From contig JASGLD010000001.1 of the NCBI GenBank assembly GCA_049840395.1, positions 682,001 through 746,000 on the forward strand: DNA of 64,000 bases. Reading direction: 5' to 3'. How positions within the stretch are numbered: position 1 is the first letter of the stretch; each line of letters begins with the position of its first letter. Positions 9,125 to 18,453 of the stretch are shown in pieces. Source of the stretch: CAILZL01 sp049840395. GTDB lineage: Bacteria; Pseudomonadota; Gammaproteobacteria; Steroidobacterales; Steroidobacteraceae. Made by a program: the position numbers and the translations under genes. Under the pieces are notes generated by a model. That model saw only the letters and a list, made by a program, of their open reading frames with translations, was not told where the DNA came from and ran no database searches.

Positions 9125-9144
9125 GTCTGGCGATGGATGGCGTA

Positions 9145-9170
9145 AAACCGGCAATTTTATCCGCCGGTTT
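9145..9170. terminator. Hairpin between convergent genes
   Basis: AAACCGGC (9145-9152) pairs with GCCGGTTT (9163-9170) across a 10-base loop between two convergent genes. The T-run is short on both strands, so termination is plausible but not certain. Confidence 0.45.
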
Positions 9171-9185
9171 CAATGCTGAAATTAT

Positions 9186-9971
9186 TCAGGGCGAGGGCAG
9201 CTTCAGCTGACCATTGTCCGACACGAAGCGATCGTTACCCTGGCAATCGTCATGCACCATGCGATCGAAATCGGTGACTCGACTGTATTGAAAGGTCGTG
9301 CTTACCGGGCGAAGTAGTGCAAGCGGATCGTTCACGGTGATGGTGGTTTCCAACAGATCCGGCTTCACCATGCGCATGCGCTCGGTGAAGCGTGCCTGCG
9401 GACTGAACTTGGAGGGATTCTTACCGTCCTGTACGAAAATCGTATCGATCACCAGCGTGTCGCCTTCCCAACGCCCAACCGAACTACCCCAGGGTGTTGG
9501 CCATAGATCTTGTTCCGGCGGTTGCTTGAGGCCATTGGTATATATGTGGCGGATCTCGCGCCGCGAAAAAATCAGCGCGGTTTCTTCAGGCGTGATCAGC
9601 GCTTCGAACATCAATAGATTGTTCATGACGGCAGGAAAGCCAAAGGCGCAGATCACGCTATCGTTGCGACCGGCCGCAGCCGATGCTGCTTTGCTCTTGG
9701 CCAGCCACTCGGGATTGTAGGCAGCAGCATCTATAGCCCAGCCATTGGGTGGCGGTCCCTTGCGATCGCCGCGGCCATTCAAACCGCCGCTCCATTTCAC
9801 TGCCGGTTCCCAGATGCCCGACCAATCCGGCAGCTTGGCGAAAGTCGCCAGTCGTTGCTTGGAACTGGTCGCGGCAAAAGCGCTGGCATGAATCAAAGTG
9901 CAACTCAGTATGCAGCTTATGATGAGCAGCAGCCTGCTGAAATATTTTTGCTTGGTGATGAGGGGCATCAT
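9186..9971 (-). CDS. Secreted protein of the SGxW / EGDTLVVDT family, copy 2
   Basis: A 261-residue exported protein. The start is the ATG at 9971, whose ATGA overlaps the stop of the DUF6152 gene upstream, indicating translational coupling. The signal peptide ends ASAFAA near residue 34. Family elements are WSGIWEP, VICAFGFP, REIRHIYTNG, SVGRWEGDTLVIDT and FTERMRM. Conserved polar residues such as the Asp/Thr of GDTLVIDT suggest a binding or catalytic site. The substrate is unknown. Confidence 0.78.
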   Translation of the reverse strand: MMPLITKQKYFSRLLLIISCILSCTLIHASAFAATSSKQRLATFAKLPDWSGIWEPAVKWSGGLNGRGDRKGPPPNGWAIDAAAYNPEWLAKSKAASAAAGRNDSVICAFGFPAVMNNLLMFEALITPEETALIFSRREIRHIYTNGLKQPPEQDLWPTPWGSSVGRWEGDTLVIDTIFVQDGKNPSKFSPQARFTERMRMVKPDLLETTITVNDPLALLRPVSTTFQYSRVTDFDRMVHDDCQGNDRFVSDNGQLKLPSP

Positions 9972-10345
9972 GGTTTTGCCTCTGCAATACCGATCGGATT
10001 GCCATCTGCACCGACGGCTGAATAGAACTGTCCTCCCAACGCACCATCGCGCAGCGGATTGATCGTCAGCGTAATCTTGTCGCCGGTTTTCAGCGTGGCG
10101 GGGCGCCAGCCAACGCGATACAGCTGACGTGGGTTGCCCATTTCTACGCCCCATTCTTTTGCTGTTGCGCCATCAGTGGTGACCATTAGTTGAATCCAGC
10201 AATGCGGATTGGTCCATTGGAAGTCTTTTACTGTGCCCACCAGCGTGACCGTCTTGGTCAGGTCGTACATGGCTTGCGAATGATGCGCCCATGCTGAGCA
10301 ACTAAACAGACACAGTAGTGTTGCGAGTCGATACGTGAACTTCAT
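9968..10345 (-). CDS. DUF6152 secreted protein, copy 1
   Basis: A 125-residue exported protein matching DUF6152 by recall. The signal peptide ends CSAWA and the mature chain begins HHSQAMYD, a hallmark of the family. Further family features are GTVKDFQWTNPHCWIQL, GNPRQLYRVGW and TLKTGDKITLTINPLRDGALGG. The start at 10345 is preceded by GGGGGC. It overlaps the next gene by 4 bp and so forms a two-gene operon. A second DUF6152 copy at 43761 lies beside another member of the same partner family. Confidence 0.85.
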   Translation of the reverse strand: MKFTYRLATLLCLFSCSAWAHHSQAMYDLTKTVTLVGTVKDFQWTNPHCWIQLMVTTDGATAKEWGVEMGNPRQLYRVGWRPATLKTGDKITLTINPLRDGALGGQFYSAVGADGNPIGIAEAKP

Positions 10346-10483
10346 GGCGCCCCCAACCATTGCGTACCTCAATAACAGTAAGTGAAGTGCATGTGTGCCA
10401 GCAAGGCGGGTGTTAGCTTGCATTGCCGTTGAATGGAAATTATGTCATCGCCGGCTGCTTAAATTTTTATACCTGCTATGAAT

Positions 10484-10516
10484 AAAAAAGCCGGCGAAGT
10501 AATACTTCGCCGGCTT
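10484..10516 (-). terminator. Terminator of the TonB-dependent receptor gene
   Basis: On the minus strand a 13-bp perfect stem (10488-10500 with 10504-10516) is followed by a T-run (the A-run at 10484-10489 of the plus strand). It is placed 23 bp after the receptor stop codon. Confidence 0.75.
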
Positions 10517-10538
10517 GATGCGAGCGTGTTGATGAAGA

Positions 10539-13328
10539 CTATAGATTGGCGCTCAGTACCAATCCGAAGGTGCGTGGCGGATCCAGGCTGACCGAGGTCA
10601 GGCTGGCGTTCTGGATGGTCACCTTATTACCGATGTTGCGCATATATCCGGTCACTGAGAATTTGCCGGAGCTATCCTGCCAGGTAGTGAGGAAGTCCCA
10701 CTTCGAGTAAGCGCGTTGCACACCGGGCACCAACGGAATGCTGCTGTCGTTCAACGAAGCATTGAGTTGACCGATGGTTGCTGTGCCGCCACCGCCCGAG
10801 TTCCAGAACTTGGTGCGGTAGTTGCCGGATAGGCGTGGCGTTAAAGTGCTGTTGCCAATGTGGAAGGCATGCTCGTAGAAGTAGGTCGCGCTGTACTTGG
10901 ATGAACCTGCCAAGACCAGGCCCGGGTAAGTTGCATAATTGGCATTCCATTGATCGACCAATCGCTGTGCCAGCGCCGCAGATTGCGGACTGCCTGCAGT
11001 GGCGCCGCCGGTGTACGAAGCAACGCTCAGCAGATAGGCCGCAGTGGGCGCAGGCAAGGCGCCGCTGCTGGTCATGCGCGGAGCTTCTTCATAGTGTGAG
11101 TCTAAATATTCCAACGTCAGGTTGAGCCTGTCATTGGCAAAGGGCAGGAAGGTCAGTTCCATGTCCACGCCTTTGGACAATTGATTGGCCACCGTGCCGA
11201 CAATGTTGGCGCCGGTCAGGATGCACGCGTCGGTGGGTGTGATAGCCACCCTATACAGACCATTGGGATCGAGCGAATTAGTACAGTTGCCGGTGGCTCC
11301 GGTTGTAGTAATGCTGCCATCACCCACCAATTGTGTAACGCCTTCAAAAGTGGCGGTACGATTCAAGAATCGCGTGTGCCAGCCTTCAAAATTCAATTGC
11401 AGCTTGTTATCGAAGAAGCGGTTCTTGATGCCGACCGTGAACTGTCTGAGAATCTGTGACGCTGAGGGTGTGGCCGATGTAACCAGATACACACCCATGC
11501 CCGCCATGGCCGCCACGCCGCCCGGTTGGTAACCCGTCTGGAAAGTGGCATATACCATCGACTCTTGACGTAAATCGTATTCGAGGCCGACGCGATACTG
11601 GGTATTGTTCCATTTGCCATCGAAGTCATAGCGCACCAATGGATTATCGATAAAGCCGTCGGCATCACCCTGAAGTGCGCCATCCACCGTGCTTGCCGTG
11701 CGCTTATAGTCTTTCTGATAACGCACGCCGGTAATGGCACGCAAAGTCTCCAAGATCGAGAAGGTTGCATTTGCGTACAGCGACCTGGATTTAAACAAGG
11801 CCTTGGTTGAATCCTGCCAGTTGTAACAGTAATTGGCTGAATACGATCCCGCTGAGACGTTGGGTATTACCGAGCCGGGTATTAGCGCGCAGTTGACTGC
11901 GGTGCTGGTAGTGGTGCCTGGTGTCGGGCCAGGTATGAAGTTGACGCCGGGGAATACACGGTTGCGTGAGGTGCCCGGATTATCGGTGAGGTAGTAATAG
12001 AAGCCGCCTTGCCAGGTGAGCTTGTCCAGCCAGCTATCGCTGCTGCCCGGCTTCGAAGCCAGCCGCGCTTCAAACTGTTGAGTCGATTGCACACGGTGCT
12101 CGGACATGGCGTTGTCCGGTGTCTCGACTGATTTGAAGTCGGTATGCTGGATGGATGGCGATAGTGTGAGTTCACCGATGCCTGTATCCCATGTGATATC
12201 GGCACTGTATGAATCCACCACAGTGCGTCGCACTGCTTGTACCGCGTAGGCATCCTTAGGGAAGCCATCGCTCCAAGGGTTGGCGCGATTGAAGTACCAC
12301 ACTTGGTCGTTGACCGCTACATAGTTACCGGGGCAGCCGCGTACCGCGGAAGCTGTTCCTGGCGCGCCCCTGAAAACAACCTGATTAAGGTTATTGGTGC
12401 CGAATTGAGGCAGCAGATTGATAGCTCCACAACTGCCAGTTGGCACAGGAACGGTGGGAGGATTGGTGACTGGTGGAGTAGTGTAGGGATATAAGTTAAC
12501 CGGCGTACCGGTTGCATTTGGGAATTGTTGACCGTTGTAAGTGACCCAATGCCCGGATGTCAGCAGCTGACCGAATTGATTGCCATTTCCCCCAATCTTG
12601 TTGCGTGACACGGTCAGTATCACGTCGAGTGTGTCGGAGGGTTTCCATTGATATTTCAAACGCTCGTTCACCAAATCCGATTCGCCGGCCCCGGAACTGA
12701 TATAGCCGTCGCGCTTGGTGGTTGAATAAGCGAAACGGATGGCCTGGTTGTCACTAAATGGCACATTGAGCACGCCTTCCAGATTTGTCTGGTTGTAATT
12801 GCCTGCTTCCAATGAGCCATTGGCCTGAAAATCAAATGCCGGCTTATTGGTTACCAGGCTGACTGCACCAGCCAATGCCGCTGCACCCAGGTTGGTGCCC
12901 TGCGAACCGCGCATGACTTCCACCTGCGCCACATCCAACGAACCGCCACGTACAGTTTCACCGCGGTTTTGATAAATGCCATCGATCAGCACGCCTACTG
13001 TCGGCGTATCGGGTGTGCCGCCGGGTGGACCGAAACCGTTGCCGCGATCTACGCCACGCATGTAGAACTGCGAGCCCACCGCGCCATCCTGCACGGTCAC
13101 GCCGACCACGCCCGACATGATTTCGTCGATGCGGCGTTTGCCGGTCTTCTTCAGTTCTTCGCCGCTATAGGTTTGAATGGAGATGGATGTCTTCTGCAGA
13201 TCGGTCTCGCGCTTGGTCGCGGTCACGATCACTTCTTCAAGTTCGAGCGCGCCGGTTTGCGCGAATGCTCCGGGCGCACTGGTAAGAGTCACAGCGATGC
13301 CTGCCAGACAGGCTGTTAACTTGTTCAT
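10539..13328 (-). CDS. TonB-dependent outer-membrane receptor
   Basis: A 929-residue TonB-dependent transporter. The signal peptide ends GAFAQ and the TonB box is EEVIVTA near residue 31. The plug domain follows with SGVVGVTVQDG, FYMRGVDRG, VGVLIDGIYQ, VEVMRGSQGT and GAVSLVTNKP, then a 22-strand barrel ending RTFGLVLSANL. The start at 13328 is chosen for its signal peptide and the GGGAGG site. This subgroup takes up large or hydrophobic substrates other than siderophores; the ligand cannot be read from sequence. Its neighbours are secreted SnoaL and DUF6152 proteins, suggesting uptake and processing of a shared substrate. Confidence 0.92.
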   Translation of the reverse strand: MNKLTACLAGIAVTLTSAPGAFAQTGALELEEVIVTATKRETDLQKTSISIQTYSGEELKKTGKRRIDEIMSGVVGVTVQDGAVGSQFYMRGVDRGNGFGPPGGTPDTPTVGVLIDGIYQNRGETVRGGSLDVAQVEVMRGSQGTNLGAAALAGAVSLVTNKPAFDFQANGSLEAGNYNQTNLEGVLNVPFSDNQAIRFAYSTTKRDGYISSGAGESDLVNERLKYQWKPSDTLDVILTVSRNKIGGNGNQFGQLLTSGHWVTYNGQQFPNATGTPVNLYPYTTPPVTNPPTVPVPTGSCGAINLLPQFGTNNLNQVVFRGAPGTASAVRGCPGNYVAVNDQVWYFNRANPWSDGFPKDAYAVQAVRRTVVDSYSADITWDTGIGELTLSPSIQHTDFKSVETPDNAMSEHRVQSTQQFEARLASKPGSSDSWLDKLTWQGGFYYYLTDNPGTSRNRVFPGVNFIPGPTPGTTTSTAVNCALIPGSVIPNVSAGSYSANYCYNWQDSTKALFKSRSLYANATFSILETLRAITGVRYQKDYKRTASTVDGALQGDADGFIDNPLVRYDFDGKWNNTQYRVGLEYDLRQESMVYATFQTGYQPGGVAAMAGMGVYLVTSATPSASQILRQFTVGIKNRFFDNKLQLNFEGWHTRFLNRTATFEGVTQLVGDGSITTTGATGNCTNSLDPNGLYRVAITPTDACILTGANIVGTVANQLSKGVDMELTFLPFANDRLNLTLEYLDSHYEEAPRMTSSGALPAPTAAYLLSVASYTGGATAGSPQSAALAQRLVDQWNANYATYPGLVLAGSSKYSATYFYEHAFHIGNSTLTPRLSGNYRTKFWNSGGGGTATIGQLNASLNDSSIPLVPGVQRAYSKWDFLTTWQDSSGKFSVTGYMRNIGNKVTIQNASLTSVSLDPPRTFGLVLSANL

Positions 13329-14180
13329 AGCTCTTGCCTCCCCATAACGCGCATCACACGCGTCATTTATTGAATGTTGCTTGGTGCCGTTAAACGGCTT
13401 GTTTGTCTGTATCGATGGCAATGACTTGGATTGCTTGTGATAGCCGTAAATTGGTCGAGCCCATCGTGGAGAGTCGATTGCTGTGCAATCTCATCGTCGA
13501 ATACGGGTCGCGCTGGCGCGGTCAGCCGTGCACCTCCCCAACTGTTTATTGTTTGTTATGAATACAGTGGTTGCTAGTTAGCACCACTACAATTCTTTGC
13601 GCAATGAAAATGTTGTTTGTACTTAAGAAGAGTCGGGCAATGCATCGCATCGTGAGAGTGGTTGGTATCGAGATGCGGTGTGTCTTCAATAACTTTGTTC
13701 GGTCTGTCGTATGGGATCTTCATATCGCTTATGAAGTACGGCCATCTCCGATGGGTTGGTGTTGCGTGAAACCGATTCGCATTTCACATTAATTGGTTCT
13801 TATTAAAGAAGAGCCGTGACTGCAAACACAGGTATGGCGGGAATGCAGGGATGCTGTTTAGGTTGGTGAGTGATTGGTGATCGATGTCGGAAGTTGCAGT
13901 TGGGTTGTGCTTCATCGCTGAGTTGATTGATGTTCATGACAGACAAGCTCACCCATGTGTATGGCTGCTTTGTCGACAAGTAAAGAATTGCATCGCGAAC
14001 TGCCAACGACAGCTGCACTGGCTGCGGGGCGCGCAATGCTAACCATAAAGTCCCAATGTTACGTTGGTGTATCTTCGGCTTGTCAATGCTGTCGAAAAGC
14101 ACACCCAGTTCTGAAACAATGCATCGGTTGACGGTATGGTTGTCGTCAAAACAATGGTTGCATTAGTAGGGGATATGTAC
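13329..14180. other. 850-bp gap without a convincing gene
   Basis: The region between the divergent receptor and SnoaL genes has short open frames (for example 13571-13792 plus and 13803-14102 minus), but none has a convincing ribosome site or protein-like composition. A bulged palindrome, AGTGGTTGCTA-gt-TAGCACCACT, lies at 13566-13588. The region probably holds the promoters and operators of both genes. No gene relic was recognised. Confidence 0.5.
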
Positions 14181-14879
14181 ATGAAAACGCGTGTGATGAT
14201 TTCGATGGCGGCTTTGCTGGCCGCCAATTTCGCAGTGGCGGCCGATGCGCCGTTGAGCTTTCTGGAACGCAGAGATACCACCACGCCGCAGGACAAGCCA
14301 TTCAAGATGGCACAGACGTCCGAAGCGGTGCGCGACAAGAACAAGCAGGTGGTGTTGGATTTCTACAAGATCATCAGCGATAAGCGTCAATGGACCGATG
14401 AGAATCGCAAAAAGTATTTTGCCGATGATTTCATCCAGCATGATCCGGCCGAGCCGAATACTTCACAGGCTTTCTTCGAGTTTTTCCGCACCATGGGACC
14501 GCCTGCAGGTGGTCAGGGTGGTGGTGCGCCTGGCGCAGCTCCCGGTGGTGCTCCTGCAGGAATGGCCGGCGCTGCGCCGGCTGCCGGCATGGGTGGTGGA
14601 ATGAAGATGGTGGGCGAGTCTGCCGACGATTCAAATGGTTCACCGATCAACTGGATGGTGGCCGAAGGCGACATCGTGATGGTGGCGCGTCATCGCAACT
14701 GGGAATGGAAGGATGGCCCGACGCCGGTGTTCAACGGTGTTTGGGTGGATATCTGGCGTCTTGAGAATGGCAAGATCAAGGAACAATGGTGTACGGCCAC
14801 GCCTTCAGATGCCAATGTGCCCAAGATCAATCAAGCCATCAAGGATGGCAAGTTCCCGAAGAACAAGAACTGGGATTGA
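14181..14879 (+). CDS. Secreted SnoaL-like protein with Gly/Ala/Pro insert
   Basis: A 232-residue exported protein. The ATG at 14181 follows AGGGG at 8-bp spacing, and the signal peptide ends AVAAD. The SnoaL-like core has KQVVLDFYK, DDFIQHDPAEP, MVAEGDIVMVARHRNWEW and DIWRLENGKIKEQWC. A low-complexity insert of about 30 residues, rich in Gly, Ala, Pro and Met (14502-14605), interrupts the fold. It is a paralogue of the gene at 7607. The same type of insert occurs in the unrelated protein at 44296. Confidence 0.8.
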   Translation: MKTRVMISMAALLAANFAVAADAPLSFLERRDTTTPQDKPFKMAQTSEAVRDKNKQVVLDFYKIISDKRQWTDENRKKYFADDFIQHDPAEPNTSQAFFEFFRTMGPPAGGQGGGAPGAAPGGAPAGMAGAAPAAGMGGGMKMVGESADDSNGSPINWMVAEGDIVMVARHRNWEWKDGPTPVFNGVWVDIWRLENGKIKEQWCTATPSDANVPKINQAIKDGKFPKNKNWD

Positions 14880-14918
14880 TTGCGTGATTCGATAATTCGA
14901 ATCAATTATTGATACGAC

Positions 14919-14950
14919 AAAGCGCTGCAGTCCGACTGCAGCGCTTTTTT
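14919..14950. terminator. Bidirectional terminator
   Basis: A 13-bp stem (14919-14931 with 14935-14947) and a CCG loop are flanked by A-runs on the left and six T on the right. It lies between the convergent SnoaL and AsmA-like genes and serves both strands. Confidence 0.85.
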
Positions 14951-14956
14951 GTTGAG

Positions 14957-17038
14957 CTACTTGCCACCGAACAGGCCTTTCAATTTGTCCTGCAGCTTGT
15001 CCTTGGCTTTCTCGATGACTTTTTCTTTCTCTTCCTCGATGCGCTGTTTGGCTTTTTCCTTGATCAGTCCTTCAACGTCCGGACGTACCTTGGGATCGCT
15101 GATGCTGCCAGTGATGCGCACGGGAATGCTCAGGCCCACGATGTCCTGAGTCTGTTCCACCATTTTGTCTTCAGCGGGAATCTTCAGCACATCGGCTGCC
15201 AGCTTGTAATCGATGCTGCTGTTCACCAGGTTGATGCCGCCCTGACCGGTCACCTTTAAATACTGCAGGGCGGCGATCAGATCCTTGTTATTTAACTGAC
15301 CATCAACGACCGTGGCCGAACCTTTCAGACTGGTGAAGTTGGTCTGTTCCGGGCCGGTGCGAGTGGGGATGGTTTGTTGTTTCAACAAGGCGCGGGCGCG
15401 ACGAATTTCATACCAAAGGTCGAAACCATTCACCGCGCCATCGGCCACACTGAAGTCCAGCGTACCGCCCAGTGTTTTCTTGATGGCGTCGCTGTCGGCG
15501 CCATTGCCGGCTAATTTCATATTCACCGAGCCGCGTCCACTCAGGCGTTTGTTCTTGTAAAGCGCTTCCAGCAACGGAGCAAAGTTGATGCCTTCCAGAT
15601 GTTGTTCCAGCGACAGGCGCGGCAGTTTGCCGCTGGCATCGACCAACACATTGCCGCGGTACTTGCCTTCGTACAGGGAGGCCTGTAACGGATCGAGTTG
15701 CAGCTTGCCATTGGTGGCATCCACGCCGACATTGAGTTTGCTCAACTGCATGTTCTTATAGCTGGTGTTTTGAATCGCCAGCTTGCCACGCATGTTCAAG
15801 CCGCGGATGGTATCCACTGGAATCGGTGTGGGGCCGGTGTCTGTTGGTGTAGTCGTCGCTGCCGCTTTCTCCGGTTCTGCGGGCGGCAGGTAGCGATCGA
15901 CAGTAATGCTATCCACCGCCAGATCGAAACGCAGCGCCATGGTCTCGAAGTCGGCGACGCCGGCGCTGCCGGTCATGGTGGAGTCATCGAGGTGCATCGT
16001 GAATGGTTTGAGTTCAGCGGCCGTGGTGCTGGCGTTGATGCCGGCTTCCATGCTGAATTTCTGCAGCACCTTGGCGTCGCTGGTGACGGGCAGTGTGATG
16101 CCGAACTTGGGTGCGAACTCGCGTAGTGAAATCTGCGCCAGTTTGATGGTGCCGGTGACCTTGGGCGCGTCCACGATCTGCGTGGCCTGCAAATCCGCAG
16201 TGAGCTTGGCGCCGGCGGCATCCATGGCTAGGGCGGATATCTGCGCAGTCTGCGCCGCGACATCGGCAACGATGTTGCCGGCCTGCAGATTCACGCTCAA
16301 GCCATCCTTGGGATAACCCGCGCCCTTGACCAGCAGTGTGATGTCAGGCTTCAGCAACTGATAACGTTCGGCATCCGTATCGGCGGTGATATTGGCGGCG
16401 AATTTGCTGTCCACCAATAGATCGGCGCCGCGTTGTGCAGTGAACGAAGATTGCAAATCGAAGGGCTGGCCCGGTTCCAGTTTGCCGGTGCTTAACTCGA
16501 ACTTGCTGAGCTGGGTTTGCACGCCGGCTTCACGATCGTCGTAGCTGATGAAACCATTCTTGATGGTGATGCTGGCCACGCTGGCGTCGAGTTTGCCTGA
16601 AGTAGTGGTGGATTCATTGGCCGGTGCGCTCACTTCTTTACTGCCGATGTCCGACCAATTGTTGCTATCGGCTGAAGCCTTGATCAGCACGATGCGCGGC
16701 GTGTCCAGTTGCACCTCGCCAATTTCAAAGCGGCCACTAAACAACGGTCGTAGTTTTACACCCAGCTTGGCGCCTTCAATACTGACCATGGGCGTGTCAC
16801 CGAAACCTGCGGCATTACCCAGTGCCGCCGGTCCCACCTGCACGGCCAGCCATGGGAAGACCGACAGCTTCAAATCGCCGTTGAGCGTGAAGCTGCGGCC
16901 GGTTTTATCTGTCACCAGTTTTTCGATATCGGCTTTGTAGTCATTGGGATCGAAGAACAAGGCGATCAATGCGATGCCGACCACCACCAGGGCCACGATG
17001 CCGCCCAGTACCCAGGCCGCAATTTTAAATACACGCAT
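14957..17038 (-). CDS. AsmA family protein
   Basis: A 693-residue AsmA-like protein with one N-terminal membrane anchor (VLGGIVALVVVGIALIALFF) and a large periplasmic beta-rich body. The family includes TamB-like bridge proteins that move phospholipids or affect outer-membrane assembly. FDPNDYKADIEKLVTDKTGR just after the anchor and the C-terminal VNGFDLWYEIRRARALL and TGSISDPKVRPDVEGLI are typical. The tail is a charged Lys/Glu helix. The start at 17038 is preferred because GGAG is spaced 6 bp from it, but directly abuts the upstream ATG at 17044. It is divergent from the TPR gene. Confidence 0.88.
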   Translation of the reverse strand: MRVFKIAAWVLGGIVALVVVGIALIALFFDPNDYKADIEKLVTDKTGRSFTLNGDLKLSVFPWLAVQVGPAALGNAAGFGDTPMVSIEGAKLGVKLRPLFSGRFEIGEVQLDTPRIVLIKASADSNNWSDIGSKEVSAPANESTTTSGKLDASVASITIKNGFISYDDREAGVQTQLSKFELSTGKLEPGQPFDLQSSFTAQRGADLLVDSKFAANITADTDAERYQLLKPDITLLVKGAGYPKDGLSVNLQAGNIVADVAAQTAQISALAMDAAGAKLTADLQATQIVDAPKVTGTIKLAQISLREFAPKFGITLPVTSDAKVLQKFSMEAGINASTTAAELKPFTMHLDDSTMTGSAGVADFETMALRFDLAVDSITVDRYLPPAEPEKAAATTTPTDTGPTPIPVDTIRGLNMRGKLAIQNTSYKNMQLSKLNVGVDATNGKLQLDPLQASLYEGKYRGNVLVDASGKLPRLSLEQHLEGINFAPLLEALYKNKRLSGRGSVNMKLAGNGADSDAIKKTLGGTLDFSVADGAVNGFDLWYEIRRARALLKQQTIPTRTGPEQTNFTSLKGSATVVDGQLNNKDLIAALQYLKVTGQGGINLVNSSIDYKLAADVLKIPAEDKMVEQTQDIVGLSIPVRITGSISDPKVRPDVEGLIKEKAKQRIEEEKEKVIEKAKDKLQDKLKGLFGGK

Positions 17039-17240
17039 TGTCATCTCCAAGGCTGCCGACATTACCCTTGCGGAATGCCGATTCTAACAGCCTGCATTGC
17101 GGTTGAATGGTCGCGCCGGGTAACTACTCATGATGCCCCGGCCGGTAGCAGTGAATTCAATCACAATGGCGTCTATGACACTTGGTGTTGCCGGTCGGGC
17201 ACACATACACTGAATCATCGCTGGGTTCATGGGAAGACAT

Positions 17241-18317
17241 ATGGAAACTCGGGCACGCAGGTGGGCGCGCTGTGCATGGCTGGCTGTTCTAGTGGTGGCC
17301 TCAACCTCTGCTCAGGTGTCCGATCCACAAGCAAGTTTGCGACAGATAGCGCAGCAGGCCCTGCAAGCCCATGACGAGCGCCGTTACGACGAAGCATTGG
17401 GTTTGTATCAACAATTGTTGCAAGTCGATGCCAAGGACACCTGGGTTTTGTACGAGATGGCGCAGATCCATGGCGCACAAGATAACTTTGCCGAATGCAT
17501 CAAGTACGCGCAGCGCGCGCTTAAAACCAAGGGAGGTGAACAGCCGGCCACGTTTCGCCTGTTAGGCGCCTGCCAGGATGACGGCGGCAAGGGTAAGGAC
17601 GCGGCCAGAACGCTGGCAAAGGCTGTAAAGAAATTTCCCAAGGATGGCATGGTGAACTACAGCTATGCGGTGACCCTGTTGCGCCAAAACCAGGTTAACA
17701 AGGCGCTCAAGCCATTACAGGTGGCTATCGATGAAACACCGGAGTTTGCCGATCCCTACATCACCTACGCGGGTTTATTGAAGGCGCTGAGCAGTCGCGC
17801 CGGGCAGGCGCTGATGGGTTTGCGGTTCTTGATGATTGAACCGGATACGGAACGCGCCGTGGCGTTGGTGCAGGCCATCGATAAATCGCTGAGCGAGGGG
17901 TCGGCCGGCTTTGAGGCGGAAGAATCCAAACCGGCTGTCCATATTTCGCTGGGATCGTTACTACATCGCGATCTGGCCGGTTTCGACATGATCTTTCCTG
18001 GTGTTGCCGCCAAAGCCAAGCTGGTTGCCCAGGAGAAGAACTTGAATGCCAGCGATCGATTCGTCTGGACCCTTGCGACGCTGTTGACGGTGATGGCGCG
18101 CGACGACGATCGGCCGACCGCGCAGGGCTTTATCTGGACGCATTCTTTCAATTCGCTCAATACCCTCAGCGAACGCGGCGTGCTCGATACCTATCTGTAC
18201 CATGTCGCCGCCATCGGCAAGCTGGATGGCGCCGAAGCATGGCTGCGTGCGCATCAACAGGATGTACTGGGTCTGGCCAAGGTCATGGACGAATTTCCCG
18301 GCGGCAGACTGGAGTAG
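17241..18317 (+). CDS. Exported TPR-repeat protein
   Basis: A 358-residue protein with a signal peptide (LAVLVVASTSAQ) followed by about four tetratricopeptide repeats in residues 30-170 (RRYDEALGLYQQLLQVDAKDTWVL, in two halves, then NFAECIKYAQRAL and others). The C-terminal half is helical and not recognised. The ATG at 17241 follows GGGAAG, and an in-frame ATG at 17229 lacks a site. The repeats suggest a protein-binding role in the periplasm. There is no operon partner; serC follows 136 bp later with its own promoter-like motif. Confidence 0.7.
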   Translation: METRARRWARCAWLAVLVVASTSAQVSDPQASLRQIAQQALQAHDERRYDEALGLYQQLLQVDAKDTWVLYEMAQIHGAQDNFAECIKYAQRALKTKGGEQPATFRLLGACQDDGGKGKDAARTLAKAVKKFPKDGMVNYSYAVTLLRQNQVNKALKPLQVAIDETPEFADPYITYAGLLKALSSRAGQALMGLRFLMIEPDTERAVALVQAIDKSLSEGSAGFEAEESKPAVHISLGSLLHRDLAGFDMIFPGVAAKAKLVAQEKNLNASDRFVWTLATLLTVMARDDDRPTAQGFIWTHSFNSLNTLSERGVLDTYLYHVAAIGKLDGAEAWLRAHQQDVLGLAKVMDEFPGGRLE

Positions 18318-18369
18318 CGCTTGTCGCATGGGGCAAGGAGCTTTGCCCGGCCAGCCGCCGCCCGCCAGG

Positions 18370-18398
18370 CTGAAACCCCGGGGCAAATCCCGTACACT
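18370..18398 (+). promoter_or_regulatory. Possible sigma-70 promoter of serC
   Basis: CTGAAA (18370-18375) and TACACT (18393-18398) are separated by 17 bp, matching sigma-70 consensus spacing. A similar ATCCCGTACACT string occurs before cmk near 27486. Confidence 0.45.
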
Positions 18399-18453
18399 TG
18401 TCCGCTCCACTGTAGCCAGTCAATCCACTTCAGACAGTTAAGGTGAGTCAAGC

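Noticed and set aside
13571..14102. Small frames in the 13-14 kb gap
   Set aside because: No ribosome site, no signal or domain, and amino-acid use unlike neighbours.
6377..14879. The accessory block as a prophage or genomic island with att sites
   Set aside because: No integrase, transposase or matching flanking direct repeats were seen.
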